A stretch of 64,000 bases of DNA from NCBI RefSeq assembly GCF_020400825.1, contig NZ_JAINVH010000014.1, positions 62,001 to 126,000 of the forward strand, given 5' to 3'. This DNA comes from Streptomyces sp. HPF1205 (GTDB lineage: Bacteria > Actinomycetota > Actinomycetes > Streptomycetales > Streptomycetaceae). This document shows positions 7,842-16,491 of the stretch, piece after piece. The notes under the pieces are model-generated. The model searched no databases. It was not told the origin of the DNA and saw only the letters and a program-made list of their open reading frames with translations. Numbering within the stretch: position 1 is the first letter of the stretch; each line of letters opens with the position of its first letter. The translations under genes were made by a program, and so were the position numbers.

Positions 7842-9617
7842 TCAGCCCGCTGTTGCGTCGGTCTCGCGGAACCCGGCCACCGCCGTGTCGAACACGTCGA
7901 GGTGCGCGTCCCACTCGGCCTTGGGGGCCGACAGGTAGACCGCGTACTCGGTGCCGCCGGGCTTGCCGAAGCCCAGGTCTATGGCGCGCCACTCGCGCAG
8001 CGAGCCCCTGAAGGTGAACTGCCAGATGGCGGCGGCCTCGCCGCCGCGCGTCGTCGGCTGGAGGCGCTCGCGGTGGTAGTTCTTGACCTGGGAGCGGGTC
8101 TGCGGTTCGAGGGTCAGCCAGTGCTGGTAGGGGTCGGTGCTGGCGAAGGGCAGCGCGCTGACCTTCAGTCCGACCAGGCCGGTCGGGTCCACCCAGCTCA
8201 CCTGGTCGCCGTTGTCCGTGACCGTTTTCTTCCAGCCGTCGGGCACGGGCAGCGCGTAGCCGTGGTCGGGCTGCCTGGCCAGGTGGTAGCCGGCGGGTAC
8301 GGGCGGCGGGGCGGGCGTCGTCGGGGACGTCGTGGGCGGGGCCGACGTGGTCGGGCCGGCCGGGCCGGTGCCGGTCGTGGTGGGCGTCGGTCCCGCGGCC
8401 TTGTGGTCGGAGCGGAAACGCTTCGCCGCGATGGCGGCCCCCGTGCCCAGCAGGACCATGGCGACGGCCGCGGCGATCCAGGGCGCGGCCCGGCGGCGGC
8501 GCGCGGGAGGCGGCGCGAGGGTCCGGGCGGAGGTGTGCGCGGGCGTCTGCGGGGGGAACCGCGCGGGCATGGGCGCCTGGGGCGGCGGGTACGCGGACGG
8601 GGGCGTGTGGCCGCCGGTGCCGCCCGTGCCGCCGGACGCGGCCCCTGCCGCGGCCCCGGCCCCGGCGGCGGGTCCGGGACCGTACTCCGTGCGCGGCAGC
8701 CCCACCGTGGGCGGCTCGGGCCGCGCGAAGCCGGAGCGTTCGACCGGCCTGGTCTCCCGCTCGGCCTCGGACAGCCGCAGCATGTGCTCGGCCTGGTCGG
8801 CCGACAGGCGCCGGCCGGGCTCCTTGGCGAGCAGGCCGGTGATGACGGTGGTGAGGGCGCCCGCGTTGGCGGCCGGGGCGACGTCCTCCTCGGCGATGGC
8901 GTACGCGGTCTCGATCGCGGTGGGCCGGCGGAAGGGCGCCTCGCCCTCGACGGCCTGGTAGAGGGTGGCGCCCAGCGCCCACAGGTCCGACTCGGGGCCG
9001 GGCATCGCGCCGCGGATGCGTTCCGGCGACAGGAAGTCGATGGAGCCGATGAGTTCGCCGGTGCGCGTCAGCGTGGAGGTGCCGGAGGCCTGGGCGATGC
9101 CGAAGTCGGTCAGGACGACCCGGCCGCTCCCGGCGGTCCCCGAGCCGGTGTTCTCCCCCTGGCCGAGCAGGACGTTGCCCGGCTTGACGTCGCGGTGCAG
9201 GACGCCGACCTGGTGCGCGGCGCGCAGGGCGGCGAGCATGGCCCGGCCGACCCTGGCGGCCTCATGGGGCGTCAGCGGGCCGTGCTGCTTGAGGTGTTCG
9301 CCGAGCGTCACGGACGGCACGTACTCCATGACGATGGACGGCAGCCCGGCGTCGTCGACCACGTCGTGCACGACGATGACGTTGGGGTGGCTGATGCGGG
9401 CGGCGGCGCGGGCCTCGCGGCGCGTGCGCTCGAAGAGCGTGGCCAGTTCGTCGTCCATCATGTGGGGCTGGGGCGGGTGAAGCTTCTTCACCGCGACCTG
9501 GCGGCCGAGCAGTTCGTCCTCCGCCCGCCAGACCGTGCCCATGCCGCCGCGGCCTATCCGCTCGATCAGCCGGTACCGGCCGGCGACCAACCGCCCCTCG
9601 TCGACCTGTCCGACCAT
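7842..9617 (-). CDS. Transmembrane Ser/Thr protein kinase (Hanks type), active
   Basis: 591-aa kinase from the ATG at 9617 (MVGQVDEGRLVAGRYRL), the start that fits the N-lobe; a longer frame to 9716 would run into the end of the upstream glpD. Catalytic residues are present: GRGGMGT, K44 in VAVKKL, HRD at 141-143, DFG at 171-173. A short Gly/Ser insertion (GENTGSGTAGSG) sits between the catalytic loop and DFG. After a Pro-rich linker come a membrane segment (PWIAAAVAMVLLGTGAAIAA) and the ectodomain shared by the cluster (GYALPVPDGWKK). It lies about 60 bp beyond glpD, so read-through from glpD is possible. Confidence 0.9.
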   Translation of the reverse strand: MVGQVDEGRLVAGRYRLIERIGRGGMGTVWRAEDELLGRQVAVKKLHPPQPHMMDDELATLFERTRREARAAARISHPNVIVVHDVVDDAGLPSIVMEYVPSVTLGEHLKQHGPLTPHEAARVGRAMLAALRAAHQVGVLHRDVKPGNVLLGQGENTGSGTAGSGRVVLTDFGIAQASGTSTLTRTGELIGSIDFLSPERIRGAMPGPESDLWALGATLYQAVEGEAPFRRPTAIETAYAIAEEDVAPAANAGALTTVITGLLAKEPGRRLSADQAEHMLRLSEAERETRPVERSGFARPEPPTVGLPRTEYGPGPAAGAGAAAGAASGGTGGTGGHTPPSAYPPPQAPMPARFPPQTPAHTSARTLAPPPARRRRAAPWIAAAVAMVLLGTGAAIAAKRFRSDHKAAGPTPTTTGTGPAGPTTSAPPTTSPTTPAPPPVPAGYHLARQPDHGYALPVPDGWKKTVTDNGDQVSWVDPTGLVGLKVSALPFASTDPYQHWLTLEPQTRSQVKNYHRERLQPTTRGGEAAAIWQFTFRGSLREWRAIDLGFGKPGGTEYAVYLSAPKAEWDAHLDVFDTAVAGFRETDATAG

Positions 9618-9675
9618 GTCGTGCCTTTCGCCCGCTCCCCCGTCACGCGCCCTTTCCGCGCCAGGCGCACACCGC

Positions 9676-11382
9676 CTACGTCGGAACGATATCTGGCGCG
9701 CCCAGCCGCGCGGCATCCGCGGTCAGGTCGTCGGGCTGCAACTGCGACTCGCGCTCGGCCTCCACCCGCTTCTCGTAGTAGGCGACCTCCTTGTCGACCT
9801 GGGCGTCGTCCCAGCCCAGGACGGGGGCCATGAGCTCGGCCGCCTCGCGGGCGGTGCGGGTGCCGCGGTCGAACGTCTCGATCGAGATACGCGTACGGCG
9901 GGCCAGCACGTCGTCCAGGTGCCGGGCGCCCTCGGCGCGGGCGGCGTGGACGATCTCGGCCTTCAGGTAGTCGTCGGCGGCGGGCAGCGGCTCCCCCAGC
10001 GACGGGTCCCGGGCGATCAGGTCCAGGATCTCCTCGCTCTCCGAGCCGTACCGGTTGAGCAGGTGCTCCACCCGGGCGACGTGGATCCCGGTACGCATGG
10101 CGGTGCGCGCCCGGGCGTTCCACAGCGCGTGGTAGCCCTCGGCGCCCAGCAGCGGCACCTCCTCGGTGCAGCAGTCGGCGACCCGGCGGTCCAGGCCGTG
10201 CACGGCCTCGTCGACGGCGTCCTTGGCCATCACCCGGTAGGTGGTGAACTTGCCGCCGGCCACCACGACCAGCCCCGGCACGGGGTGCGCCACGGTGTGC
10301 TCGCGCGACAGCTTGCTGGTCGCGTCGGACTCGCCGGCCAGCAGCGGGCGCAGCCCCGCGTACACGCCCTCCACGTCGTCCCTGGTCAGCGGGGTGTGCA
10401 GCACCGAGTTGACGTGTTCGAGCACGTAGTCGATGTCGGCGCTGGAGGCGGCGGGGTGCGCCTTGTCCAGGTTCCAGTCGGTGTCGGTGGTGCCGACCAG
10501 CCAGTGCCGGCCCCAGGGGATCACGAACAGCACGCTCTTCTCGGTGCGCAGGATCAGCCCGGTGGTGGAGTGGATGCGGTCCCTGGGCACCACCAGGTGG
10601 ACGCCCTTGGACGCGCGCACGTGGAACTGGCCGCGCTCGCCGATCAGCGCCTGCGTCTCGTCGGTCCACACCCCGGTGGCGTTGACCACCTGGCGGGCCC
10701 TGATGTCGTGCTCCGCGCCGGATTCGACGTCCAGCACGCGGGCGCCGACCACGCGCTCGCCCTCGCGCAGGAAGGTGGTGACCTTGGCGCCGTTGGCGGC
10801 GAACGCCCCGTAGGAGGTGGCGGTACGCACCAGGGTGACGACGAAGCGGGCGTCGTCGACCTGGGCGTCGTAGTACTGCAGCGCCCCGACCAGGGCGTCC
10901 TTGCGCAGCGCCGGGGCGACCCGCAGGGCGTGCTTGCGGGTGAGGTGGCGGTTGAGCGGCAGCCCGCGGCCGTGCCCGGAGGAGACGGACATGATGTCGT
11001 AGAGCGCGACGCCGGAGCCCGCGTAGAGCCGCTCCCAGCCGCGGTGCTTGAGCGGGTAGAGGAACGGCACCGGTTTGACCAGGTGCGGGGCCAGCCGCTG
11101 CAGCAGCAGGCCGCGCTCCTTGAGGGCCTCGCGCACCAGGGCGAAGTCCAGCATCTCCAGGTAGCGCAGCCCGCCGTGGATGAGCTTGCTGGCCCGGCTG
11201 GACGTACCGCACGCCCAGTCGTGCGCCTCGACGATGCCGACGCTCAGCCCCCGGGTCGCGGCGTCCAGGGCGGTGCCGGCGCCGACCACCCCGCCCCCGA
11301 CGACCAGCACGTCCAGCTCCTGCTCCGCCATCCGGGCGAGGTGTTCGGCCCGTTCGGCGGGGCCCAGTGTCGTGGTACGCAT
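9676..11382 (-). CDS. glpD: Aerobic glycerol-3-phosphate dehydrogenase, FAD-dependent
   Basis: Oxidises sn-glycerol-3-phosphate to dihydroxyacetone phosphate at the membrane, passing electrons to the quinone pool. 568 aa, normal for the family. The N-terminal FAD motif is VLVVGGGVVGAGTALDAATR (about 24-43), followed by TSSRASKLIHGGLRYLE, which carries family-conserved flavin contacts, and late in the protein GGKFTTYRVMAKDAVD. The C-terminal third is the DAO_C-type domain. ATG at 11382 follows a GGAGGGCAGG ribosome site. Divergent from the sugar-dehydrogenase-like gene at 11621; about 60 bp separate its end from the kinase start. Confidence 0.95.
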   Translation of the reverse strand: MRTTTLGPAERAEHLARMAEQELDVLVVGGGVVGAGTALDAATRGLSVGIVEAHDWACGTSSRASKLIHGGLRYLEMLDFALVREALKERGLLLQRLAPHLVKPVPFLYPLKHRGWERLYAGSGVALYDIMSVSSGHGRGLPLNRHLTRKHALRVAPALRKDALVGALQYYDAQVDDARFVVTLVRTATSYGAFAANGAKVTTFLREGERVVGARVLDVESGAEHDIRARQVVNATGVWTDETQALIGERGQFHVRASKGVHLVVPRDRIHSTTGLILRTEKSVLFVIPWGRHWLVGTTDTDWNLDKAHPAASSADIDYVLEHVNSVLHTPLTRDDVEGVYAGLRPLLAGESDATSKLSREHTVAHPVPGLVVVAGGKFTTYRVMAKDAVDEAVHGLDRRVADCCTEEVPLLGAEGYHALWNARARTAMRTGIHVARVEHLLNRYGSESEEILDLIARDPSLGEPLPAADDYLKAEIVHAARAEGARHLDDVLARRTRISIETFDRGTRTAREAAELMAPVLGWDDAQVDKEVAYYEKRVEAERESQLQPDDLTADAARLGAPDIVPT

Positions 11383-11620
11383 CCTGCCCTCCGTGCCTGC
11401 CTGAGCGGTCGGGGTACGGCCCGGGGAACCCCCGGGTCCCCTCCTTCGATAGTGACCGCCCACGGCGGCGGCGGCCACCCCGATCGGCGCGCCGCATGGT
11501 CATATCACCGATTTGTCTGGTTAGCCTGTTTTAGAGTCGCTTGTGAGTCCATTGGAGTGGCCGACGCGCTCCGCCCTGTTTCCGGGCGGTCACCGTCCGC
11601 TGCCCGGGAGAGGACGGACC

Positions 11621-12928
11621 ATGCCCGCTGGACCCGTGCCCGCAGACCTCGCCGTGCTCGGCCTCGGCCGCCAGGGCCTGCCCCTCGCGCAGGCGGCCAC
11701 GGCCGCCGGGCTCGGCGTGATCGGCTACGACCCCGATCCGGCCGCGGTCGCCGAGATCAACGCGGGGCGGGCGCCGGCCGGCGCGCTGCCGCCGCAAGGC
11801 CCCGGCGGGTCCCCGGCCGCCGACCTGCGCCGGATGCTCGCCGGGGGCTTCCGGGCCACCGCGGAGCCCGCCGTGCTCGGCCGGGTCAGGACCGCGGTGA
11901 TCTGCGCGCCGACCCCGCCCGGCGAGGACCACGCGCCGGACCTGACCGCGCTGACCCGGGCGGCCCGGGCGCTGGCGGCGCACCTGCGCCCGCACACCAC
12001 CGTCGTGCTGGAGTCCGCGGTCCACCCCGGCACCACCGAGGACTTCCTGCGCCCGCTGCTGGAGTCCGGCGGGCTGCGGGCCGGCCGCGACTTCCACCTG
12101 GCGTACTCCCCCAGCCGCCTCGATCCCGGCAGCCGCGACTTCCCCCTGGCCGGCATCCCCAAGGTGGTCGGCGGCTGCACCCCCGCCTGTACCGAGGCCG
12201 CCGCCGCCTTCTACGGCCGCTTCACCGAGCGGATCGTACGGGCGCGCGGGCCGCGCGAGGCCGAGGCGGTCAAGATGCTGGAGACCAACTACCGGCACGT
12301 CAACATCGCCTTCGTCAACGAGATGGCGGTCTTCTGCCACGACCTCGGGGTGGACCTGTGGGACGTGATCAGGTGCGCCGAGACCAAGCCGTTCGGCTTC
12401 CAGGCGTTCCGGCCCGGACCCGGTGTCGGCGGGCCGGCCGTGGCGCTCGACCCCAACGCGGCGCCCGCCTTCGCCCGGGCCCGGTTCCGTACTCCAGGAC
12501 ACCCGCTGCGGATGGTCGAACTCGCCCAGGAGGTCAACGGCCGCATGCCGCGCTACGTCGTCCAGCGCGCCGCCGCGCTGCTCAACGAGCACGGCAAGTC
12601 GCTGCGCGGCGCGCGGGTGCTGCTGCTCGGCGTCACCTACAAGGCCGACCTCGCCGACCAGGAGGGCGCGCCCGCCCGGGAGATCGGCGCGCGGCTGATC
12701 GACATGGGCGCGCAACTGGGCTACCACGACCCCTACGTGCCGCAGTGGCGGGTACTGGACCGCCCGGTGCCGCGGGCCGACTCGCTGTGGGAGGCCGCGG
12801 CCGACGCGGACCTGACGCTGCTCCTGCAGCACCACCGCACCTACGACCTGCAAGGTCTCGCGGTCAAGGCCCAACTGCTCCTGGACACCCGGGGGGCCAC
12901 TCCCGCGGGGGCCGCCGAGCGGCTGTGA
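11621..12928 (+). CDS. UDP-glucose/GDP-mannose dehydrogenase family protein lacking the catalytic Cys
   Basis: 435-aa protein with the three-domain layout of nucleotide-sugar 6-dehydrogenases: N-terminal Rossmann (AVLGLGRQGLPLAQ), central dimer helix (EAVKMLETNYRHVNIAFVNE) and C-terminal UDP-binding domain (VLLLGVTYKADLADQ). ATG at 11621 follows GGGAGAGGACGG. Active enzymes carry GPGVGGHC-I-P-V-DP; here the sequence reads GPGVGGPAVALDP, with Pro272 and Ala273 in place of His and the nucleophilic Cys. Two-step oxidation to a uronic acid is therefore unlikely. It may be a binding or regulatory paralogue or use another chemistry. A short membrane-protein gene follows on the same strand. Confidence 0.85.
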   Translation: MPAGPVPADLAVLGLGRQGLPLAQAATAAGLGVIGYDPDPAAVAEINAGRAPAGALPPQGPGGSPAADLRRMLAGGFRATAEPAVLGRVRTAVICAPTPPGEDHAPDLTALTRAARALAAHLRPHTTVVLESAVHPGTTEDFLRPLLESGGLRAGRDFHLAYSPSRLDPGSRDFPLAGIPKVVGGCTPACTEAAAAFYGRFTERIVRARGPREAEAVKMLETNYRHVNIAFVNEMAVFCHDLGVDLWDVIRCAETKPFGFQAFRPGPGVGGPAVALDPNAAPAFARARFRTPGHPLRMVELAQEVNGRMPRYVVQRAAALLNEHGKSLRGARVLLLGVTYKADLADQEGAPAREIGARLIDMGAQLGYHDPYVPQWRVLDRPVPRADSLWEAAADADLTLLLQHHRTYDLQGLAVKAQLLLDTRGATPAGAAERL

Positions 12929-12972
12929 GGCGACGGGGCCGTGGTGATCCTGTAACGACCGCCCGATTCAAC

Positions 12973-13003
12973 TTGTCCGATTGTCGTAGCCCCCTGCTAG
13001 ATT
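12973..13003 (+). promoter_or_regulatory. Possible promoter of the 204-aa membrane protein
   Basis: TTGTCC at 12973-12978 and TAGATT at 12998-13003 are separated by 19 bp, a little long for a housekeeping promoter. The hexamers match the Streptomyces HrdB pattern reasonably. They lie 67 bp before the start at 13070. Prediction only. Confidence 0.4.
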
Positions 13004-13069
13004 TCGGCGTCATCGTGGCGCGCTGCGCACTGTTCGCACCGCCGTTCACCGTCTTCGGGGGGACCCTTC

Positions 13070-13684
13070 ATGAGCTCCAGCTACCCGCCGCCCCAGCCTC
13101 CGGCCGGCCAGAACCCGTACGGCGGCCAGAACCCGTACGGCGGCCAGCAGCAGTACGCCCCGCCCGCTCCTGGCCAGTACCCCGCCCCGGCGCCGGGCGG
13201 CTTCAACGGCATGGGCTACCCGGCCCCCGCCCCCGCCGCCCCGGCCCGCAGTGACGCCGGCATGGCGATCCTGGCGGGCATCGGCTCCATCGTGGTGCTC
13301 ACCGCGGTCTACGGCGGCATTCTGCGGGCGATGTCCAAGAACGACGGCAGCTTCTACGAGTTCCGGCTGATCGCCATCGGTGTCGGCGCCCTGGCGGGCC
13401 TGGCCATCGGCAAGGCCGGCGGCCGCAGCGCCGCCGTTCCCTTCGTCGGCCTCGTCTCGGCGCTGGCCGCCGTCATCTTCGGCGAGCTGTTCGGCGGCGC
13501 CCTCATCATCAGCCACTACGCCTCCACCCACGGCGGCAGCGTCTCCGTCAGCAACGTCCTCTTCCATCACTTCGGCCTCCTGTGGGACGCCTGGAAGGCG
13601 GACTTCGGCGTCAAGCGCTTCATGTTCCTGGCGTTCGCCTGCCTGGCCGGCTTCGGCGTCTCCAAGAGCGTCGGCAGCCGCTGA
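13070..13684 (+). CDS. Membrane protein with Pro/Gln/Tyr-rich N-terminus
   Basis: 204 aa. Residues 1-60 are a soluble low-complexity arm with two exact NPYGGQ units and many PAPAP runs. The rest has about four hydrophobic segments (AGIGSIVVLTAVYGGILRA; LIAIGVGALAGLAIGKAGG; VPFVGLVSALAAVIFGELFG; FMFLAFACLAGFGVSKSVG). No catalytic motif. Such Pro/Gln/Tyr arms are common on small actinobacterial membrane proteins; a function is not known. ATG at 13070 follows GGGGGGACC-type purine-rich sequence. It ends just before a strong stem-loop shared with the convergent guaB3. Confidence 0.8.
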   Translation: MSSSYPPPQPPAGQNPYGGQNPYGGQQQYAPPAPGQYPAPAPGGFNGMGYPAPAPAAPARSDAGMAILAGIGSIVVLTAVYGGILRAMSKNDGSFYEFRLIAIGVGALAGLAIGKAGGRSAAVPFVGLVSALAAVIFGELFGGALIISHYASTHGGSVSVSNVLFHHFGLLWDAWKADFGVKRFMFLAFACLAGFGVSKSVGSR

Positions 13685-13703
13685 CCGCACCCGTACGACG
13701 GCC

Positions 13704-13751
13704 GAGGGGCCCGTACCGCTGATCCGGGCGGATCAGCGGTACGGGCCCCTC
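13704..13751. terminator. Bidirectional intrinsic terminator
   Basis: Perfect 22-bp inverted repeat (13704-13725 and 13730-13751) with a 4-nt loop, lying between the convergent membrane-protein gene and guaB3. It lacks a long U tract, as is usual for high-GC actinobacteria. Confidence 0.9.
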
Positions 13752-13771
13752 GCCGGTGCTGTGAGCGGCGG

Positions 13772-14896
13772 TCAGCGGTGGTTCGTGGTCGGGGAGACGG
13801 TGACCTCCACGCGCTGGAACTCCTTCAGGTCGGAGTAGCCGGTGGTGGCCATGGAGCGGCGCAGGGCGCCGAAGAGGTTCATGGAGCCGTCGGGGGCGTG
13901 CGAGGGGCCGAGCAGGATCTCCTCGGTGGTGCCGGCCGTGCCGAGGTTCATCCGCTTGCCGCGCGGGAGTTCGGGGTTGACCGCCTCCATGCCCCAGTGG
14001 AAGCCCCGGCCGGGCGCGTCCGTGGCGCGGGCGAGCGGCGAGCCCATCATGACGGCGTCCGCGCCGCAGGCGATCGCCTTGGGCAGGTCGCCGCTGGAGC
14101 CGAACCCGCCGTCGGCGATCACGTGCACGTAGCGTCCGCCGGACTCGTCCATGTAGTCCCGGCGGGCCGCCGCCACGTCGGCGACCGCGGTGGCCATCGG
14201 CACCTGGATGCCCAGGACGTTGCGGGTGGTGTGCGCGGCGCCGCCGCCGAAGCCGACGAGCACGCCCGCCGCCCCCGTCCGCATCAGGTGCAGCGCCGCG
14301 GTGTAGGTGGCGCAGCCGCCGACGATCACCGGCACGTCCAGCTCGTAGATGAACTGCTTGAGGTTCAGCGGCTCGTGCGAGCCGCTCACGTGCTCGGCGG
14401 AGACGGTCGTGCCCCGGATGACGAAGATGTCCACCCCGGCGTCCACCACGGCCTTCGAGAACTGCGCGGTGCGCTGCGGGGAGAGCGCGGCCGCGGTCAC
14501 CACGCCCGCCTCCCGGACCTCCTTGATGCGCTGCCCGATCAGCTCCTCGCGGATCGGCGCCGCGTAGATCTCCTGCAGCCGGCTGGTGGCCCGCGAGTCG
14601 TCCAGCTCGGCGATCTCCGCCAGCAGCGCCTCGGGGTCCTCGTAACGGGTCCACAGGCCCTCCAGGTTCAGCACCCCGAGCCCGCCGAGGTTGCCGATCC
14701 TGATCGCCGTCTCCGGCGACACCACCGAGTCCATCGGAGCGGCCAGGAACGGCAGCTCGAACCGGTAGGCGTCGATCTGCCACGCGATCGAGACCTCTTT
14801 GGGGTCCCGGGTGCGCCGGCTCGGCACCACGGCGATGTCGTCGAACGCATACGCCCTGCGGCCCCGCTTGCCCCGCCCGATCTCGATCTCTGTCAC
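13772..14896 (-). CDS. guaB3: GuaB3 family IMP dehydrogenase-related protein
   Basis: 374-aa TIM-barrel protein of the IMPDH/GMP reductase superfamily without CBS domains. Family signals: LPFLAAPMDSVVSPETAIRI near the N-terminus, VIADGGFGSSGDLPKAIACG, ADAVMMGSPLA and C-terminal GALRRSMATTGYSDLKEFQ. The loop that holds the catalytic Cys in IMPDH (GPGSICTT in the neighbouring GuaB) reads FGGGAAHTTRN, so the nucleophile is absent, as I recall for actinobacterial GuaB3. Classical IMP oxidation is thus doubtful; a GMP-reductase-like or regulatory role in purine metabolism has been suggested for relatives. Second of two guaB paralogues within 5 kb. Confidence 0.9.
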   Translation of the reverse strand: MTEIEIGRGKRGRRAYAFDDIAVVPSRRTRDPKEVSIAWQIDAYRFELPFLAAPMDSVVSPETAIRIGNLGGLGVLNLEGLWTRYEDPEALLAEIAELDDSRATSRLQEIYAAPIREELIGQRIKEVREAGVVTAAALSPQRTAQFSKAVVDAGVDIFVIRGTTVSAEHVSGSHEPLNLKQFIYELDVPVIVGGCATYTAALHLMRTGAAGVLVGFGGGAAHTTRNVLGIQVPMATAVADVAAARRDYMDESGGRYVHVIADGGFGSSGDLPKAIACGADAVMMGSPLARATDAPGRGFHWGMEAVNPELPRGKRMNLGTAGTTEEILLGPSHAPDGSMNLFGALRRSMATTGYSDLKEFQRVEVTVSPTTNHR

Positions 14897-15145
14897 AGCC
14901 CGCGCCTCTCTCTCCTGGCCTCGCGCCCCCAGTATCCCGCACCCGGCGGTCGCAGATCACCCTCCGCACCAGGGGTGATACCGAGACTGCGGAGGCGGTT
15001 CGGCACCGATGGGGACATGGGGGAGCCTTCCCTTCATAGGGTGATCAAGCCGTCACATTTATCATCTTGTGTGCTTGTGGAGATCTCGTGCAGGATTCAT
15101 GGACAACGGTCACAGGGGAGGACCGGCCGGACATTCGGAGCTGAC

Positions 15146-16339
15146 GTGCACGACCTGGCGGAATCGCGCTCCCCGGCACCCGCGCGGACGCGCCCGCGCG
15201 AAGCCGCGCCCCCGTACCGTACGAGCCACCGGCGCCCCCGGCACGCCACGGGCCGCGCGCACGCCGCCGAGGACTTCACCGGCGGCCGGCCCCGGCTGAT
15301 CGCCCTGATCCCCGCGCACAACGAGCAGGACCGGATAGCGGCGGCCATCGCGGGACTCGACGCGCAGACCCGGCGCCCCGACCTGGTCGTCGTGGTCGCC
15401 GACAACTGCACCGACGCCACCGCGCTGACCGCCCGGCAGGCCGGCGCCGAGGTCTTCACCACGCACGGCAACACCCACAAGAAGGCCGGCGCCCTCAACC
15501 AGGCCATCGCCTGGGCGCTGCCCCACCTGGCCGACCACGACCTTGTGCTGGTGCAGGACGCCGACACCGTGCTCAACCCCTGGTTCGCCGAGACGGCCGC
15601 GGGCACCTTCAACCGCAAGGTCGGCGCGGTGGGCGGCGTCTTCTACGGCGAGGAGGGCGGCGGGCTGCTGGGCCTGCTGCAGCGGATGGAGTTCCACCGC
15701 TACGCCTGGGAGATCGAGCGGCGCGGCGGCAAGGCGTCGGTGCTCACCGGTACGGGGACGATGTTCCGCGCGCGGGTGCTGCGGGAGGTCCGCGCCGCGC
15801 GCCGGGCGGGCCGGATCGGCGGCGGCAGCGAGTACTACAGCCTGGCCTCCCTCACCGAGGACGACGAGATCACCAAGGCGGTCAAGACGCTCGGCTACCG
15901 CACGATGTCGCCCGCGGGCTGCGCGGTGACGACCGAGGTGATGCCGAGCCTCGGCAAGCTGTGGCACCAGCGGATGCGCTGGCAGCGCGGCGCCCTGGAG
16001 AACCTGCGGGACTACGGCTGGACCAAGGTGACGGCGCGTTACTTCGTGCAGCAGTTCATGATGGGCTTCGGCGCGCTGAGCTTCCTGGTGTACCTGGCCT
16101 TCATGACGCTCACCCTGCTCACCTTCGGCTGGCCGGGGCTGTCGCCGTTCTGGACCGCGATCGGGCTGATCTTCATGGTGGAGAAGGTCGTCTCGGTACG
16201 CAGGGCCGGCCCGCGCGCGGTCGCCGTGGCCCTGCTGATGGTGCCCGAGATGCTCTACGACCTCTTCCAGCACGCCGTGTACTTCGTCTCGCTGTGGGGA
16301 CTGCTCCGGCGCAGCGAGGAGAAGTGGGTGGCGACCTGA
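15146..16339 (+). CDS. Family 2 glycosyltransferase, membrane-bound
   Basis: 397-aa processive-type GT2 enzyme. After a basic, Arg/Pro-rich N-terminus come LIALIPAHNEQDRI (nucleotide-sugar binding), VVVVADNCTDAT, QDADT (metal-binding DxD equivalent), TEDDE (catalytic base region) and the QRMRWQRG signature of GT-A processive synthases. Two or three hydrophobic helices follow (FGALSFLVYLAFMTLTLLTF; FWTAIGLIFMVEKVV). GTG at 15146 is chosen because CGGAG lies 5-9 nt upstream; the open frame runs much further left without a plausible start. Sugar donor and product are unknown. It sits between guaB3 and guaB, divergent from guaB3 across 249 bp in which I identified no confident promoter. Confidence 0.85.
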   Translation: MHDLAESRSPAPARTRPREAAPPYRTSHRRPRHATGRAHAAEDFTGGRPRLIALIPAHNEQDRIAAAIAGLDAQTRRPDLVVVVADNCTDATALTARQAGAEVFTTHGNTHKKAGALNQAIAWALPHLADHDLVLVQDADTVLNPWFAETAAGTFNRKVGAVGGVFYGEEGGGLLGLLQRMEFHRYAWEIERRGGKASVLTGTGTMFRARVLREVRAARRAGRIGGGSEYYSLASLTEDDEITKAVKTLGYRTMSPAGCAVTTEVMPSLGKLWHQRMRWQRGALENLRDYGWTKVTARYFVQQFMMGFGALSFLVYLAFMTLTLLTFGWPGLSPFWTAIGLIFMVEKVVSVRRAGPRAVAVALLMVPEMLYDLFQHAVYFVSLWGLLRRSEEKWVAT

Positions 16340-16491
16340 CCAGCCCGCCACCCGACCGGCCCGCCACCTGCCCCGCCCCGGCCACCTGACCGGCCCGGCC
16401 GCCCGGCCCGCCCGGCACCGTGGCCCCTTCGATCTCCCCCCACGCACCGCACCACCCACCACGACCGCAGCAGCAGCACAGGAGGAGACGT

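Noticed and set aside
5842..8982. A 1046-codon minus-strand frame covering two kinase genes
   Set aside because: Only the part from 7761 to 5842 is the real kinase; the upstream part is out of frame with the next kinase and reads as Arg-rich shadow.
9535..13254. A 1239-codon plus-strand frame across glpD and the sugar dehydrogenase
   Set aside because: Antisense of glpD and a wrong frame of the dehydrogenase; no ribosome site and no family match.
13778..15145. N-terminal extension of the GT2 frame over guaB3
   Set aside because: It is antisense of guaB3 and has no GT2 homology; the GTG at 15146 has a proper ribosome site.
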